From positions 3,286,001 to 3,350,000 of the forward strand of contig NZ_CP018620.1 in assembly GCF_001908275.1 (NCBI RefSeq): 64,000 nt of DNA, in the 5' to 3' direction. The stretch comes from Paenibacillus xylanexedens. Its GTDB lineage: Bacteria > Bacillota > Bacilli > Paenibacillales > Paenibacillaceae. Of this stretch, positions 37,448 to 46,448 are shown in pieces; positions within the stretch are counted from its first letter, which is position 1; every line of letters starts with the position of its first letter. Below the pieces are notes generated by a model, which saw nothing but the letters and a program-made list of their open reading frames with translations, was not told where the DNA came from and did not search any database. The position numbers and the translations under genes were made by a program.

Positions 37448-37555
37448 CTTGATCCAAACCTGCGAGACAAACGAACTCATTGTAATCATTGAAAATCATT
37501 CAGATTGAGCATTTTTGCAAAAGCGCTTAGATTATGTACACGATGGAGGGGCTTT

Positions 37556-38569
37556 ATGAGTTTTTTTAAAAAGCTGAGAGACAGCATTGCAAGCAAAACG
37601 GAGTCGGTCACCAAACAGTTCAAGGATGGATTGGAAAAGACACGTAAAGGGTTAGTGGAAAAAGTGTCGGATCTCGTAATCCGCCGCAAAAAAATCGATG
37701 AAGAGTTCTATGAAGAACTGGAAGAGATTTTGATCGGAGCAGACGTTGGTGTGAATACAGTCATGAATCTGATCGAAGACCTGCGCGTTGAGGTGAAAAA
37801 ACGCAAAATTGAGGATGCGGCTGAGCTGCAGCCTGTATTGTCCGAGAAACTGACGGGTCTTCTTCGCGGTGAACAGAATAACGAATTGAAAATGAACCCG
37901 GATGGCATTACTGTCATTTTGTTCGTTGGTGTTAACGGTGTTGGTAAAACAACAACGATTGGCAAGCTGGCACATCGATTTAAACAACAAGGTAAAAAAG
38001 TCATCATGGCAGCTGGAGATACGTTCCGTGCCGGAGCCATTGAACAGCTGGAAGTATGGGGACAACGTGCCGGTGTCGATGTGATCAAACAGCAATCTGG
38101 TTCTGATCCAGCAGCGGTTATGTATGATGCGGTGCAGGCAGCGAAACAACGGGGTGCGGATGTTCTCCTCTGTGATACAGCAGGTCGTCTGCAAAATAAA
38201 TCGAACCTGATGGACGAGCTTAACAAGATCTATCGTGTCATTCAGCGTGAGATTCCGGATGCTCCGCATGAAGTACTGATGGTACTGGATGCAACAACAG
38301 GTCAAAATGCTTTAAACCAGGCTAAACTTTTTGGTGAGAAAAGCGGGGTAACTGGCCTCGTACTGACGAAACTGGATGGAACAGCCAAAGGGGGGATCGT
38401 TGTTGCGATCCGTCAGGAGCTGGACTTGCCAGTGAAACTCGTGGGGCTGGGTGAGAAAATTGATGATCTGCAGCCGTTTGATTCGGAGCAATTTGTGCAT
38501 GCTTTGTTCGCTGGATTGATCCAGGAACAGCCAGCTGAAAGTGTTGAAGAAGAGGAAGCTAATTCCTAG
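37556..38569 (+). CDS. ftsY: Signal recognition particle receptor FtsY
   Basis: A 337-residue SRP-type GTPase that docks ribosome-SRP complexes at the membrane. A short charged N-terminal A-region leads to the N domain (about 30-110) and the G domain: 'GVNGVGKTTTIGKLA' (G1), 'DTFRAGAIEQL' (G2), 'LLCDTAGRLQNK' (G3), 'LTKLDGTAKGG' (G4). GGAGGGG (37545-37551) fits ATG 37556 and the usual 'MSFFKKLRDS' start. It follows smc by 108 bp as in Bacillus; its partners ylxM and ffh are separated from it here by an inserted membrane-protein gene. Confidence 0.96.
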   Translation: MSFFKKLRDSIASKTESVTKQFKDGLEKTRKGLVEKVSDLVIRRKKIDEEFYEELEEILIGADVGVNTVMNLIEDLRVEVKKRKIEDAAELQPVLSEKLTGLLRGEQNNELKMNPDGITVILFVGVNGVGKTTTIGKLAHRFKQQGKKVIMAAGDTFRAGAIEQLEVWGQRAGVDVIKQQSGSDPAAVMYDAVQAAKQRGADVLLCDTAGRLQNKSNLMDELNKIYRVIQREIPDAPHEVLMVLDATTGQNALNQAKLFGEKSGVTGLVLTKLDGTAKGGIVVAIRQELDLPVKLVGLGEKIDDLQPFDSEQFVHALFAGLIQEQPAESVEEEEANS

Positions 38570-38609
38570 AACCATTATTAATTAGGATAAATGAATAGCG
38601 TTATGCGCA

Positions 38610-38669
38610 ATTGCCAGTGATATACGTGATAAGTGTCACGTGTAATGTCACTGGCAATACGTGTATAAT
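38610..38669 (+). promoter_or_regulatory. Long palindrome overlapping a promoter of the HlyIII-like gene
   Basis: ATTGCCAGTGA (38610-38620) is perfectly complementary to TCACTGGCAAT (38648-38658), with TACGTGA/TCACGTGTA inside. TATAAT (38664-38669) follows directly, so the right arm lies in the promoter spacer. There is no T-run. It looks more like an operator or cruciform than a terminator for ftsY. Confidence 0.55.
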
Positions 38670-38715
38670 GGGAATAAAGCAGGCAATGCTAAAGGGCTAG
38701 AAAGGACGGTTGAAA

Positions 38716-39363
38716 ATGGCCAATACTCATACCTATTCTCGCCGTGAAGAAGTCGCCAATGCGGTGACACATGGAATCGGCGCTGCACTCAGTGTAGCTG
38801 CACTGGTGATATTAATTGTATTTTCAAGTATGAAAGGCACAGCTTGGCATGTGGTCAGTTTCACGATCTACGGGATCACCATGCTGCTGCTCTATACGAG
38901 TTCTACACTCGTACATGCATGGAAAGATGGAAAAGTGAAAGATTTATTTGAGATTTTCGACCATTCTTCCATTTATTTGTTTATTGCGGGATCGTACACT
39001 CCGCTTTTGTTTATTGCTGTTCGCGGCACACTTGGATGGACCCTGTTCGGTATAATCTGGGGAATCGCATTATTCGGCGTGGTCTTTAAGGCGTTTTTTA
39101 CGAAAAAGTTTCTATTCATGTCCACGATTTTCTATATTGCGATGGGCTGGCTCATCGTTATTGCCTGGCAACCACTTATGGCTGCGATTCCTACAGGAGG
39201 AATTGTGCTGCTGGTAGCTGGAGGCCTGATGTATACAATGGGTACGCTTTTTTATATGTGGCGTGGATTTCCTTACCACCATGCGATTTGGCATCTCTTT
39301 GTGCTAGCAGGCAGTGTTCTTCATTTCTTTATGGTACTGCTGTACCTGACACCACTTCGCTAG
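38716..39363 (+). CDS. Haemolysin III family (PAQR-type) membrane protein
   Basis: A 215-residue membrane protein with seven predicted helices. PAQR/HlyIII hallmarks are seen: 'EVANAVTHGIGAALS' before the first helix, 'FDHSSIYLFIAGSYTPLL' in the second, and His residues in 'HHAIWHLFVLAGSVLHFF' near the end, which with the Asp/Ser form a putative metal-hydrolase site. Despite the name, true haemolysis is doubtful for most homologues. ATG 38716 has AAGGA 9 nt upstream. It interrupts the usual ftsY-ylxM pairing and has its own promoter and terminator. Confidence 0.92.
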   Translation: MANTHTYSRREEVANAVTHGIGAALSVAALVILIVFSSMKGTAWHVVSFTIYGITMLLLYTSSTLVHAWKDGKVKDLFEIFDHSSIYLFIAGSYTPLLFIAVRGTLGWTLFGIIWGIALFGVVFKAFFTKKFLFMSTIFYIAMGWLIVIAWQPLMAAIPTGGIVLLVAGGLMYTMGTLFYMWRGFPYHHAIWHLFVLAGSVLHFFMVLLYLTPLR

Positions 39364-39373
39364 AACACCATAG

Positions 39374-39413
39374 ACGGATGCATCTCCACGGACTGAGACG
39401 CATTCGTTTTTTC
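39374..39413 (+). terminator. Terminator after the HlyIII-like gene
   Basis: ACGGATGC-A-TCTC (39374-39386) pairs with GAGA-C-GCATTCGT (39395-39407), followed by TTTTTTC. Confidence 0.8.
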
Positions 39414-39541
39414 TTCTACATAGAGGCGGGTCGCAAGGACACAGATAGAATTTGCTTGTAGTGAAAAAGGGTATAAACCACCCGGTAAACATCGAAATAA
39501 CGTATCATCAGAGCTGTTTTTATTGTGACAAGTATTTTTGC

Positions 39542-39570
39542 TTGACAACCTGATTTGTTTTAGGTATTAT
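39542..39570 (+). promoter_or_regulatory. Sigma-A promoter of ylxM-ffh
   Basis: TTGACA (39542-39547) and TATTAT (39565-39570) with an ideal 17-bp spacer, 55 bp before ylxM. Confidence 0.8.
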
Positions 39571-39625
39571 TAGGAACGTTGCAAGAGTGTAAAGTGTTTT
39601 TCCTTGACGAAGGGAGTGCCCCGAT

Positions 39626-39976
39626 GTGAGTCAAGAAAATCGGCTTGAGAAGACAAACCGGATTAACTTGCTGTTTGCTTTTTATGAATTGTTACTTACC
39701 GAGAAACAGCAGACTTTTCTAAAGTATTACTTTCATGACGATTTCTCACTTGGTGAAATTGCAGCCGAGTTTGAGATCAGCCGCCAGGCGGTATACGAGC
39801 ATATCAAGCGTGCCGAACAAGTGCTGGAAAATTACGAAAGCAAGCTGGGCTTGCTGGAAAAGCATGAACGGCGTAATCGCAATCTTGAAGATTTGCAAAA
39901 TGCATTGGAACGCGCAGGCGTCTCCATTGATAACAACAAACAAATACACGATATCGTTGCTCAGCTTAGTGAATGA
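39626..39976 (+). CDS. ylxM: YlxM family DNA-binding/SRP-associated protein
   Basis: A 116-residue protein with a sigma-70 region-4-like helix-turn-helix: 'LLTEKQQTFLKYYFHDDFSL' then 'GEIAAEFEISRQAVYEHIKR', and a coiled, charged C-terminal part. In streptococci YlxM binds the SRP and tunes its GTPase activity; it is almost always encoded with ffh, as here. GTG 39626 is 9 nt after GGGAG (39612-39616). ffh follows after 62 bp. Confidence 0.93.
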   Translation: MSQENRLEKTNRINLLFAFYELLLTEKQQTFLKYYFHDDFSLGEIAAEFEISRQAVYEHIKRAEQVLENYESKLGLLEKHERRNRNLEDLQNALERAGVSIDNNKQIHDIVAQLSE

Positions 39977-40038
39977 AAATTGGCTGAGCGGAACGTATCG
40001 GTCTTGAAAACAGTATTAAAGCTTAAGGAGGTGGGATC

Positions 40039-41415
40039 ATGGCATTTGAAGGATTAACGACCCGATTACAGAATGTGTTCAGCAAGCTGCGCGGCAAAGG
40101 CAAGGTGTCTGATGAAGATGTAGCCGAGGCTATGCGCGAAGTACGTCTGGCATTGCTCGAAGCGGATGTAAACTTCAAAGTGGTCAAGGAATTCATCGCC
40201 AAGGTGAAAGAGAAGGCTGTTGGCAAAGAAGTGATGGAGAGCTTCACGCCAGGAATGGTCATCATCGACATCGTTAACAAGGAACTAACGGATTTGATGG
40301 GTGGAAGCCAAGCGAAATTGGCTAAAGCGAACAAACCGCCTACGGTGCTGATGATGGTTGGTTTGCAGGGTGCTGGTAAAACAACCACATCGGGTAAACT
40401 GGCTAAAATGCTGCAAAAGCAAAACAGCAGACCATTGCTTGTTGCAGGCGATATTTATCGTCCGGCAGCGATCAAACAGTTGCAAGTACTTGGCGAGCAG
40501 ATCAAAGCGCCGGTATTCACACTGGGAGATCAGACAAGCCCTGTTGAGATCGCACGTCAAGGTCTACAACATGCCAAAGATAATGGTAATGACTATGTTA
40601 TTATCGATACAGCTGGACGTCTGCATGTTGATGAAGAACTGATGGAAGAACTTCGCCAGATTCACAGCGTAGTGAATCCGGATGAAGTACTGCTTGTTGT
40701 AGACAGCATGACAGGTCAGGATGCGGTTAACGTAGCAGAACACTTTAACCAGCAGCTTAATCTGACCGGGGTTGTCCTGACCAAGCTGGATGGAGATACT
40801 CGTGGTGGTGCTGCGCTTTCCGTTAAAGCAGTTACGGGTTGTCCAATCAAGTTTGCTTCCCTTGGAGAGAAACTTGACGCGTTGGAGCCGTTCCACCCGG
40901 AACGTATGGCTTCACGGATCCTCGGTATGGGTGATATGTTATCTCTGATTGAGAAAGCACAATTAAACATTGATACCGATAAAGCCAAGGAAATGGAACG
41001 GAAGATGCGTAATGCAGAATTCACGTTTGAAGATTTCCTGGAGCAGATGGATCAAGTGAAAAAACTGGGACCAATCGATCAGATCATGGATATGATCCCC
41101 GGCATGGGCAAGATGAAACAAGCCAAGGATCTGAAGGTTGATGATAAACAGATGGGCCGGATCGAAGCGATCGTTTACTCAATGACGACCGAAGAGAAAC
41201 GTAACCCGGACATGATCAACCATAGCCGCCGGAAGCGTATTGCTACCGGAAGCGGAACATCTCTGGCTGAAGTAAATCGTCTGATCAAACAGTTTGATGA
41301 GATGCGCCGCATGATGAAACAGTTCTCGGATATGATGGGACCTAAAGGCGGTAAAAATAAAGCGATGAAGCAGCTTAAAGGTATGGGTAAAGGAATGAAG
41401 TTTCCTTTCCGTTGA
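40039..41415 (+). CDS. ffh: Signal recognition particle protein Ffh
   Basis: A 458-residue SRP54 GTPase. NG domain (about 1-295): 'GLQGAGKTTTSGKLA' (G1), 'DIYRPAAIKQL' (G2), 'VIIDTAGRLHVDE' (G3), 'LTKLDGDTRGGAAL' (G4). The Met-rich M domain (about 325-440, 'PGMGKMKQAK', 'RRMMKQFSDMMG') binds 4.5S/6S scRNA and signal peptides. 'NPDMINHSRRKRIATGSGT' is the RNA-contact block. Strong AAGGAGGTG precedes ATG 40039. It lies in the normal order ylxM-ffh-rpsP. Confidence 0.97.
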   Translation: MAFEGLTTRLQNVFSKLRGKGKVSDEDVAEAMREVRLALLEADVNFKVVKEFIAKVKEKAVGKEVMESFTPGMVIIDIVNKELTDLMGGSQAKLAKANKPPTVLMMVGLQGAGKTTTSGKLAKMLQKQNSRPLLVAGDIYRPAAIKQLQVLGEQIKAPVFTLGDQTSPVEIARQGLQHAKDNGNDYVIIDTAGRLHVDEELMEELRQIHSVVNPDEVLLVVDSMTGQDAVNVAEHFNQQLNLTGVVLTKLDGDTRGGAALSVKAVTGCPIKFASLGEKLDALEPFHPERMASRILGMGDMLSLIEKAQLNIDTDKAKEMERKMRNAEFTFEDFLEQMDQVKKLGPIDQIMDMIPGMGKMKQAKDLKVDDKQMGRIEAIVYSMTTEEKRNPDMINHSRRKRIATGSGTSLAEVNRLIKQFDEMRRMMKQFSDMMGPKGGKNKAMKQLKGMGKGMKFPFR

Positions 41416-41468
41416 TTTAAGCGAAGCTGGATCATATACAGATTTCATTGAAGGAGGTGAATTTTCAA

Positions 41469-41741
41469 ATGGCAGTTCGTATTCGTCTGAAACGTATGGG
41501 TGCTCACAAAGCTCCTTTCTACCGCGTAGTGGTATCGGATTCCCGTTCCCCACGTGACGGTCGTTTTATCGAGGAGATCGGTTACTACAACCCGGTTGAA
41601 CAACCGGCTGTTGTTAAGATCGATGAAGATAAAGCATTGGCATGGCTTCAAAACGGTGCACAAGCATCTGACACTGTCCGCAACTTGCTTAGCAAAGCGG
41701 GCGTGATGAAGAAGTTCCACGAGTCTAAATTATCTAAATAA
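41469..41741 (+). CDS. rpsP: 30S ribosomal protein S16
   Basis: A 90-residue small-subunit protein. '[20 protein letters not shown]' at the start and '[13 protein letters not shown]' are diagnostic. AAGGAGGTGA (41451-41460) serves ATG 41469; the TTG at 41448 in the same frame precedes the ribosome site and is not a start. It follows ffh by 53 bp, and khpA comes 23 bp later. Confidence 0.97.
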   Translation: MAVRIRLKRMGAHKAPFYRVVVSDSRSPRDGRFIEEIGYYNPVEQPAVVKIDEDKALAWLQNGAQASDTVRNLLSKAGVMKKFHESKLSK

Positions 41742-41764
41742 AGTGCTGATTCGGAGGGTCATCT

Positions 41765-41995
41765 ATGGAAGAATTAGTAAGCATAATTGCTAAGGCTTTA
41801 GTCGATCATCCGGAAGATGTGACGGTTCGGACGGTTGAGAAAGACCGGCTTGTCGTTTATGAGTTAACTGTTCATCCTGACGATGTCGGGAAGGTAATTG
41901 GTAAACAGGGACGAATCGCGAAATCACTTCGTACGGTCGTCACATCAGCAGCAGTTAAGATGGATAAACGGGTTACCGTTGATATCATATCTTAA
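41765..41995 (+). CDS. khpA: RNA-binding KH-domain protein KhpA
   Basis: A 76-residue single KH domain with the GxxG loop in 'VGKVIGKQGRIAKSLR'. In streptococci KhpA pairs with KhpB (Jag) to bind RNA and affect cell elongation and division. It sits in the conserved rpsP-khpA-rimM-trmD order. CGGAGG precedes ATG 41765. A terminator follows at once, suggesting that rimM-trmD are partly uncoupled. Confidence 0.95.
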   Translation: MEELVSIIAKALVDHPEDVTVRTVEKDRLVVYELTVHPDDVGKVIGKQGRIAKSLRTVVTSAAVKMDKRVTVDIIS

Positions 41996-42004
41996 AGATA
42001 TACG

Positions 42005-42038
42005 AAAGGGGGTTAGGATGCATGTCCTAGCCCCTTTT
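42005..42038 (+). terminator. Terminator after khpA
   Basis: AAAGGGGGTTAGGA (42005-42018) pairs with TCCTAGCCCCTTT (42025-42037), with one extra G, ending in TTTT. Confidence 0.82.
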
Positions 42039-42110
42039 CGTGCATGCTGAAACTTAAATAATATGATTGAAATAGCTCGTTAAGTATGATTATTTGCGGA
42101 AGTAGTGAAG

Positions 42111-42172
42111 GGTACGGAATCGATTCTGAAGAAGCGTCAGGATAACAGCGATCCGAAGAACGATCCGTAACC
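42111..42172 (+). repeat. Structured intergenic element, copy B (upstream of rimM)
   Basis: Outer helix: GG-TACGGA (42111-42118) with TCCGTA-a-CC (42164-42172), then TCG-a-TTC (42120-42126) with GAA-CGA (42158-42163). Core strands TGAAGAAGCG (42127-42136) and GGATAACAGCGATC (42140-42153) are the same as in copy A at 30214-30324, but the large inner helix of copy A is absent. It ends 61 nt before the rimM start. Confidence 0.65.
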
Positions 42173-42233
42173 GGAACGGTCGCATGGAGATCATCAAATA
42201 TGAGTACCATATGAATGGATTTTAGGAGGATTT

Positions 42234-42746
42234 ATGGCAGAGTTTATGAATGTAGGTAAAATCGTTAATACGCATGGAATTCGCGGTGAGGTGAGAATCA
42301 TGCCTATAACCGATTTCCCAGAAGTGCGTTTCGCGAAAAATGCAGAGTTGTTTTTCTTTACACCAGATAATCATCCCGTCATGGTTAACGTGGAATCTGC
42401 ACGTTTGCATAAAAATATGTATATTCTTCGTCTGAAAGAGTATGGCAATATTAATGAAGTAGAGAAGTTTAAGGGCGGCATGGCCAAAGTGTTAAAAGAG
42501 AACCTCGCTGAGCTGGAGGAAGGTGAATACTACTTCCATCAAATCGTTGGGTGTTCAGTTATCACCGAAGAGGGTGAAACGCTTGGAACCATCTCTGAAA
42601 TTTTGACTCCGGGTGCCAATGATGTATGGGTTGTCAAAACGCCAGCAGGTAAAGAAGTGCTGATTCCCGTTATTGATGATGTAGTACTTGATGTGGACAT
42701 CGAACAGCAGCAAGTGAAGATTCACCTGATGGAAGGGCTGCTGTAA
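42234..42746 (+). CDS. rimM: Ribosome maturation factor RimM
   Basis: A 170-residue 16S rRNA processing factor that binds S19 on pre-30S particles. N-terminal RimM barrel ('[17 protein letters not shown]'), then a PRC-barrel domain (about 95-170, '[20 protein letters not shown]' and '[20 protein letters not shown]'). AGGAGG sits 6-7 nt before ATG 42234. It is followed by trmD after one base, a coupled pair. Confidence 0.96.
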   Translation: MAEFMNVGKIVNTHGIRGEVRIMPITDFPEVRFAKNAELFFFTPDNHPVMVNVESARLHKNMYILRLKEYGNINEVEKFKGGMAKVLKENLAELEEGEYYFHQIVGCSVITEEGETLGTISEILTPGANDVWVVKTPAGKEVLIPVIDDVVLDVDIEQQQVKIHLMEGLL

Positions 42747-42747
42747 C

Positions 42748-43515
42748 ATGAAAGTGGATGTATTAACACTCTTCCCGGAGATGTTTGATGGCGTATTCGG
42801 AGCAAGCATTCTGGGTAAAGCCCAAACGAAGGGGCTGGTGTCCCTCGGTGCAACCAACTTCCGTAATTATGCGACAAATAAGCACAATACGGTCGATGAT
42901 GCTCCTTACGGTGGGGGTGGAGGCATGGTGCTGAAACCAGATCCGATCTTTGCTGCTGTTGAAGATGTACTGGAGCAACGCGGAGAAGCCGCGGCAACCA
43001 TGAAAGCTCCACGTATCATTTTAATGTGTCCGCAAGGTGAGACGTTTACACAGAAAAAAGCAGAAGAACTTGTACAGGAAGATCATCTGATTTTTATATG
43101 TGGACATTATGAAGGTTACGATGAGCGAATTCGCGAATTTCTCGTGACGGATGAACTATCCATTGGTGATTACGTGCTCACTGGTGGGGAATTGCCTGCT
43201 ATGGTTGCGATCGACAGCATCGTACGTCTTATTCCCGGTGTGCTTGGCAATGAGACAAGTGCTGTGACGGATTCATTCAGTACTGGACTCCTCGAATATC
43301 CACACTACACACGTCCACCCGAGTTTAGGGGCATGAAAGTACCGGATATGCTGTTGTCGGGACATCATCTGAACATTGAGGCATGGCGCAGAGAACAGTC
43401 GTTGCTTCGTACGCTGGAGCGCAGACCGGAGATGTTGGAAACGGCTGATTTGACGGATAAAGAACGTATTTGGTTGAAAAAGATACGCTCAAACCGTAAA
43501 CATAACACAGAGTAA
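42748..43515 (+). CDS. trmD: tRNA (guanine(37)-N(1))-methyltransferase
   Basis: A 255-residue SPOUT methyltransferase that makes m1G37 to prevent frameshifting. '[19 protein letters not shown]', '[13 protein letters not shown]' and the knot '[16 protein letters not shown]' identify it. It begins one base after the rimM stop. A terminator follows; rplS, its usual neighbour, is 3.3 kb away here because accessory genes lie between. Confidence 0.97.
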   Translation: MKVDVLTLFPEMFDGVFGASILGKAQTKGLVSLGATNFRNYATNKHNTVDDAPYGGGGGMVLKPDPIFAAVEDVLEQRGEAAATMKAPRIILMCPQGETFTQKKAEELVQEDHLIFICGHYEGYDERIREFLVTDELSIGDYVLTGGELPAMVAIDSIVRLIPGVLGNETSAVTDSFSTGLLEYPHYTRPPEFRGMKVPDMLLSGHHLNIEAWRREQSLLRTLERRPEMLETADLTDKERIWLKKIRSNRKHNTE

Positions 43516-43562
43516 GTATATGTATCGTATAAACACGTAAATATATCTTTTTATAGAGTTTG

Positions 43563-43600
43563 AAAAAGCCAACCTTGATACCAAAGGTTGGCTTTTCTTA
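43563..43600 (+). terminator. Terminator after trmD
   Basis: AAAAGCCAACCTT (43564-43576) pairs with AAGGTTGGCTTTT (43584-43596) around an AT-rich loop; the T-run continues. Confidence 0.88.
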
Positions 43601-43702
43601 TGTGTTTTGTAAAGAAAGCTGGATATTCAATGGGTTATTCTATAAAATGGAGGTATATTTTAAAACTAAGTTTCACTAAATGAAACCAAAGGCGGTGTAT
43701 GA

Positions 43703-44077
43703 ATGACTTACAATATTATTGGTCTTGATCATATTCAGCTCGCAGCACCTGAAGCTTGTGAAGCGGAGGCACGTCATTTTTTCAATAAAGTACTGGGCTG
43801 GACGGAGATTCCCAAACCTGAAATTCTGAGAAAACGGGGTGGTGTATGGTTTGAGTGTGGTGGACACCAAGTGCATATTGGCGTACAAAAAGATTTTATT
43901 CCCGCCACAAAAGCTCATCCGGCTTTTTATGTACAACATTTGGATCAGTTGCGTGATCATCTCATTCATAACCAAATTCATATTGTCGATGACGAAGAAA
44001 GGGCAGATGAAGGTGTAAGACGTTTTTATATAAATGATCCTTTTGGCAATCGTCTTGAGTTTTTAGAGTGGGCTTAA
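43703..44077 (+). CDS. VOC (glyoxalase/dioxygenase) superfamily protein
   Basis: A 124-residue single VOC module pair. Likely metal ligands are His in 'GLDHIQLA', His in 'GGHQVHIGV' and Glu in 'NRLEFLEW'; 'FYINDPFGNRLEF' is the typical ending. Members include glyoxalases, fosfomycin- or bleomycin-type resistance proteins and dioxygenases; the substrate cannot be told. It is a single gene after the trmD terminator, part of the accessory group inserted between trmD and rplS. Confidence 0.85.
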   Translation: MTYNIIGLDHIQLAAPEACEAEARHFFNKVLGWTEIPKPEILRKRGGVWFECGGHQVHIGVQKDFIPATKAHPAFYVQHLDQLRDHLIHNQIHIVDDEERADEGVRRFYINDPFGNRLEFLEWA

Positions 44078-44231
44078 AATCATTCGTTTAAATCGTTTAA
44101 TTACGTAGGCACTTTTTTGCAGATTTGAACATTTTTGCATGACCACATAATAGGGTTGTAAAAAACAGGGATTTTCTTTATGGTGAACTCAGCTGGATTT
44201 GAATAACAACGATAAGCTGAGGAGGAAGATG

Positions 44232-45479
44232 ATGAGCAATCAGCCTTATGAAATCGCCAGACTAAATATTAGCCAAGCCGGAGAACGCTGCAAAATGCTT
44301 TTGGGAGATCTAAACGGGGATGGCAGACTTGAAATGTTGCTGGTACAGGCAGATGGGGGGATAGACGATCGGTATGTCCCGCATCAGGTATGTTGTTTGA
44401 CTGCGTTTGATCTGGAAGGAACATTACTATGGCATGTCGGAACTCCCGATCCTGATGCAGGTGGTCCGGGTTCAGACTATCCCGCTCAGATCGCAGATTG
44501 GGATGGAGATGGAAATAATGAAGTATTGTGTGTCATGGACAAACAATTTCTCGTGTTGGATGGCCGGACCGGAGAGATCAAAGAAACACGTGATCTGCCA
44601 GGTGATGAAGCACATGACTGCATTATTCTCGCCAACCTGACGGGTAACCAGCATAGAATGGACATTATACTGAAAGACCGCTATAAGACGTTATGGGCAC
44701 TCGACCATGATTTTAATTTGTTATGGAAGCATGAAGGGAATCCAGGACATTTTCCATGGGTATACGATATCGATGGAGATGGGAAAGATGAAGTGATGGC
44801 CGGATATGACATGTTGGATCATGATGGGACATTATTATGGTCTTGTCAGAATCTCGATGATCATGCTGACTGTATATGGTTTGGAGACGTTGACGGTGAT
44901 GGGCAAGTCGAGGTTGTCATTGGTGGCAGTGTTACGGTCATGATGGACCGCTACGGAAATGAGAAATGGCGTTATGAAGACTCGATTGAATCACAGCATA
45001 TTGCGTTAGGCCATTTTTGTACTGGAATGGAAGGTTTACAGATTGCAGGTCTGGACCGGATTGTCCGGGGGGATGAGCATGGTAAGGATGGAATGTTCAT
45101 GCTGGATAGCTCTGGAAAAGAAATATGGAAAGAAAACCGCACGACTCGTGGCTGGTTAACCATTATAGAGCCTGTATGTAACTGGGATGAAGGTGGACTC
45201 GATTATATTTTGGCGTATCGCCGAGGTGGAGACGTGTTGCCTTCTTTGGTAGATGGAGATATGAAAACGGTTACTGAATTCCCAAAAGAGGGATATGCGG
45301 TGCATGCAGACCTGGTTCAGACGGGGAAAGAACAGATCATCATCTATGACGCAGTGGAAGCAGTGATTTATTCCAGCTCTCCGATGACATTATCACTTAC
45401 CGATTCAAAAAGAGCCAAGCCACAGCTTAAAAGGCTGTATAACTCGACTCTGTATCCGGGCGGTGAAGTTAAAGTCTAG
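44232..45479 (+). CDS. FG-GAP/VCBS-type beta-propeller protein
   Basis: A 415-residue protein with repeated calcium-binding DxDGDG motifs: 'LGDLNGDGRLE', 'DWDGDGNNE', 'DIDGDGKDE', 'GDVDGDGQVE', each in a propeller blade. This resembles the propeller of rhamnogalacturonan lyases (family 11) but is shorter, and I see no signal peptide, so its place in the cell is unclear. ATG 44232 has GGAGG (44221-44225) 6 nt upstream; ATG 44229 and TTG 44199 are in frame. The stop is 3 bp from the end of a convergent deacetylase gene. A function cannot be assigned. Confidence 0.75.
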   Translation: MSNQPYEIARLNISQAGERCKMLLGDLNGDGRLEMLLVQADGGIDDRYVPHQVCCLTAFDLEGTLLWHVGTPDPDAGGPGSDYPAQIADWDGDGNNEVLCVMDKQFLVLDGRTGEIKETRDLPGDEAHDCIILANLTGNQHRMDIILKDRYKTLWALDHDFNLLWKHEGNPGHFPWVYDIDGDGKDEVMAGYDMLDHDGTLLWSCQNLDDHADCIWFGDVDGDGQVEVVIGGSVTVMMDRYGNEKWRYEDSIESQHIALGHFCTGMEGLQIAGLDRIVRGDEHGKDGMFMLDSSGKEIWKENRTTRGWLTIIEPVCNWDEGGLDYILAYRRGGDVLPSLVDGDMKTVTEFPKEGYAVHADLVQTGKEQIIIYDAVEAVIYSSSPMTLSLTDSKRAKPQLKRLYNSTLYPGGEVKV

Positions 45480-45482
45480 ATT

Positions 45483-46448
45483 TTACTGGTCATTCTCCGA
45501 TGCAGGTAATTCGTTCTGCGGACTGGATTCGGGTTGAAGCAAGGTCGCCAAATCAGTACCTGTCGTGACGGTCAAGCGAGGTAGCTTCATGGGATGATCT
45601 CCTGGATGCACAAATCCAGACTTTACGGTAAAGGCCATGCGATATCCATGTTGTTGTAACTTGTAGATCATCTGTGTGCTGGTATAACCAAAAGGATAGG
45701 CCAAATAAGGTGTGTCTATTCCGGTTTCCTTCATTTGCTGGATATCATCATCCAGAAGACTGGTGTCCAGACCGACAGGTACGCTGTTCCCACAGCGCAT
45801 AAATCCCTTATGATGCAGGTTATAGGTATGGCTGTTGAATTCAAATGCGTCGGTTGCTCCCTGCATCTCTGGCTTGGAGATGAAACTGTTGATGGCGGGC
45901 TCAAATACCGAAGGTTTATCCTGAATTTTACTGCCTATGACAAACAGGGAGGCGTGAAAATTATATTTCTGAAGCACGGGGTAAGCTAATGTATAATTGT
46001 TCTGGTATCCGTCATCAAAGGTAATTACAATGGACTTCTGTGGTAAAGATAACTTTCCGTTAACATATTGTTCAAGCTGATCCAGTGTAATTGTTCGGTA
46101 GCCTTCATCATGCAGGTATTTCATATTTTGCTCAAAATCCTCCAGATTAATGATGGATTTATTATCTGTGTCGTGATTATTCAGTTTGGGCTCTATGTAA
46201 TGATACATCAGTACAGGAACTTCTGTAGCAGTACCTTGTTCGATCTTGAAGGTAGAACGATCAAGCGCAGATTGGTTAGAGAAGTCAGTGTGTGACAGCT
46301 CGAATGCTTTGCGTTTGACTATGTCCCAGGATGTGCAGGCTTTGTGTGACAGTGCATTCGTTGGATGAGTTACGGCATATGCATACAGCGTAATGGAGCA
46401 TATGAGCATGGCGAGTAGGGCAAGTGTGATCTTTTTCCAATATTTCAT
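45483..46448 (-). CDS. Polysaccharide deacetylase family protein (PgaB/IcaB-like)
   Basis: A 321-residue extracellular NodB-fold deacetylase. Residues 5-26 form an N-terminal anchor or signal. Then 'VPVLMYHYIEP' and the NodB motifs: 'VITFDDGYQNN' (motif 1, base and metal Asp), 'EFNSHTYNLHH' (motif 2, HxxxH-like metal site), 'AYPFGY' (motif 3). These enzymes remove N-acetyl from cell-wall or exopolysaccharide glucosamine. It lies convergent to the FG-GAP gene with only 3 bp between. The exact polymer is unknown. Confidence 0.9.
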   Translation of the reverse strand: MKYWKKITLALLAMLICSITLYAYAVTHPTNALSHKACTSWDIVKRKAFELSHTDFSNQSALDRSTFKIEQGTATEVPVLMYHYIEPKLNNHDTDNKSIINLEDFEQNMKYLHDEGYRTITLDQLEQYVNGKLSLPQKSIVITFDDGYQNNYTLAYPVLQKYNFHASLFVIGSKIQDKPSVFEPAINSFISKPEMQGATDAFEFNSHTYNLHHKGFMRCGNSVPVGLDTSLLDDDIQQMKETGIDTPYLAYPFGYTSTQMIYKLQQHGYRMAFTVKSGFVHPGDHPMKLPRLTVTTGTDLATLLQPESSPQNELPASENDQ

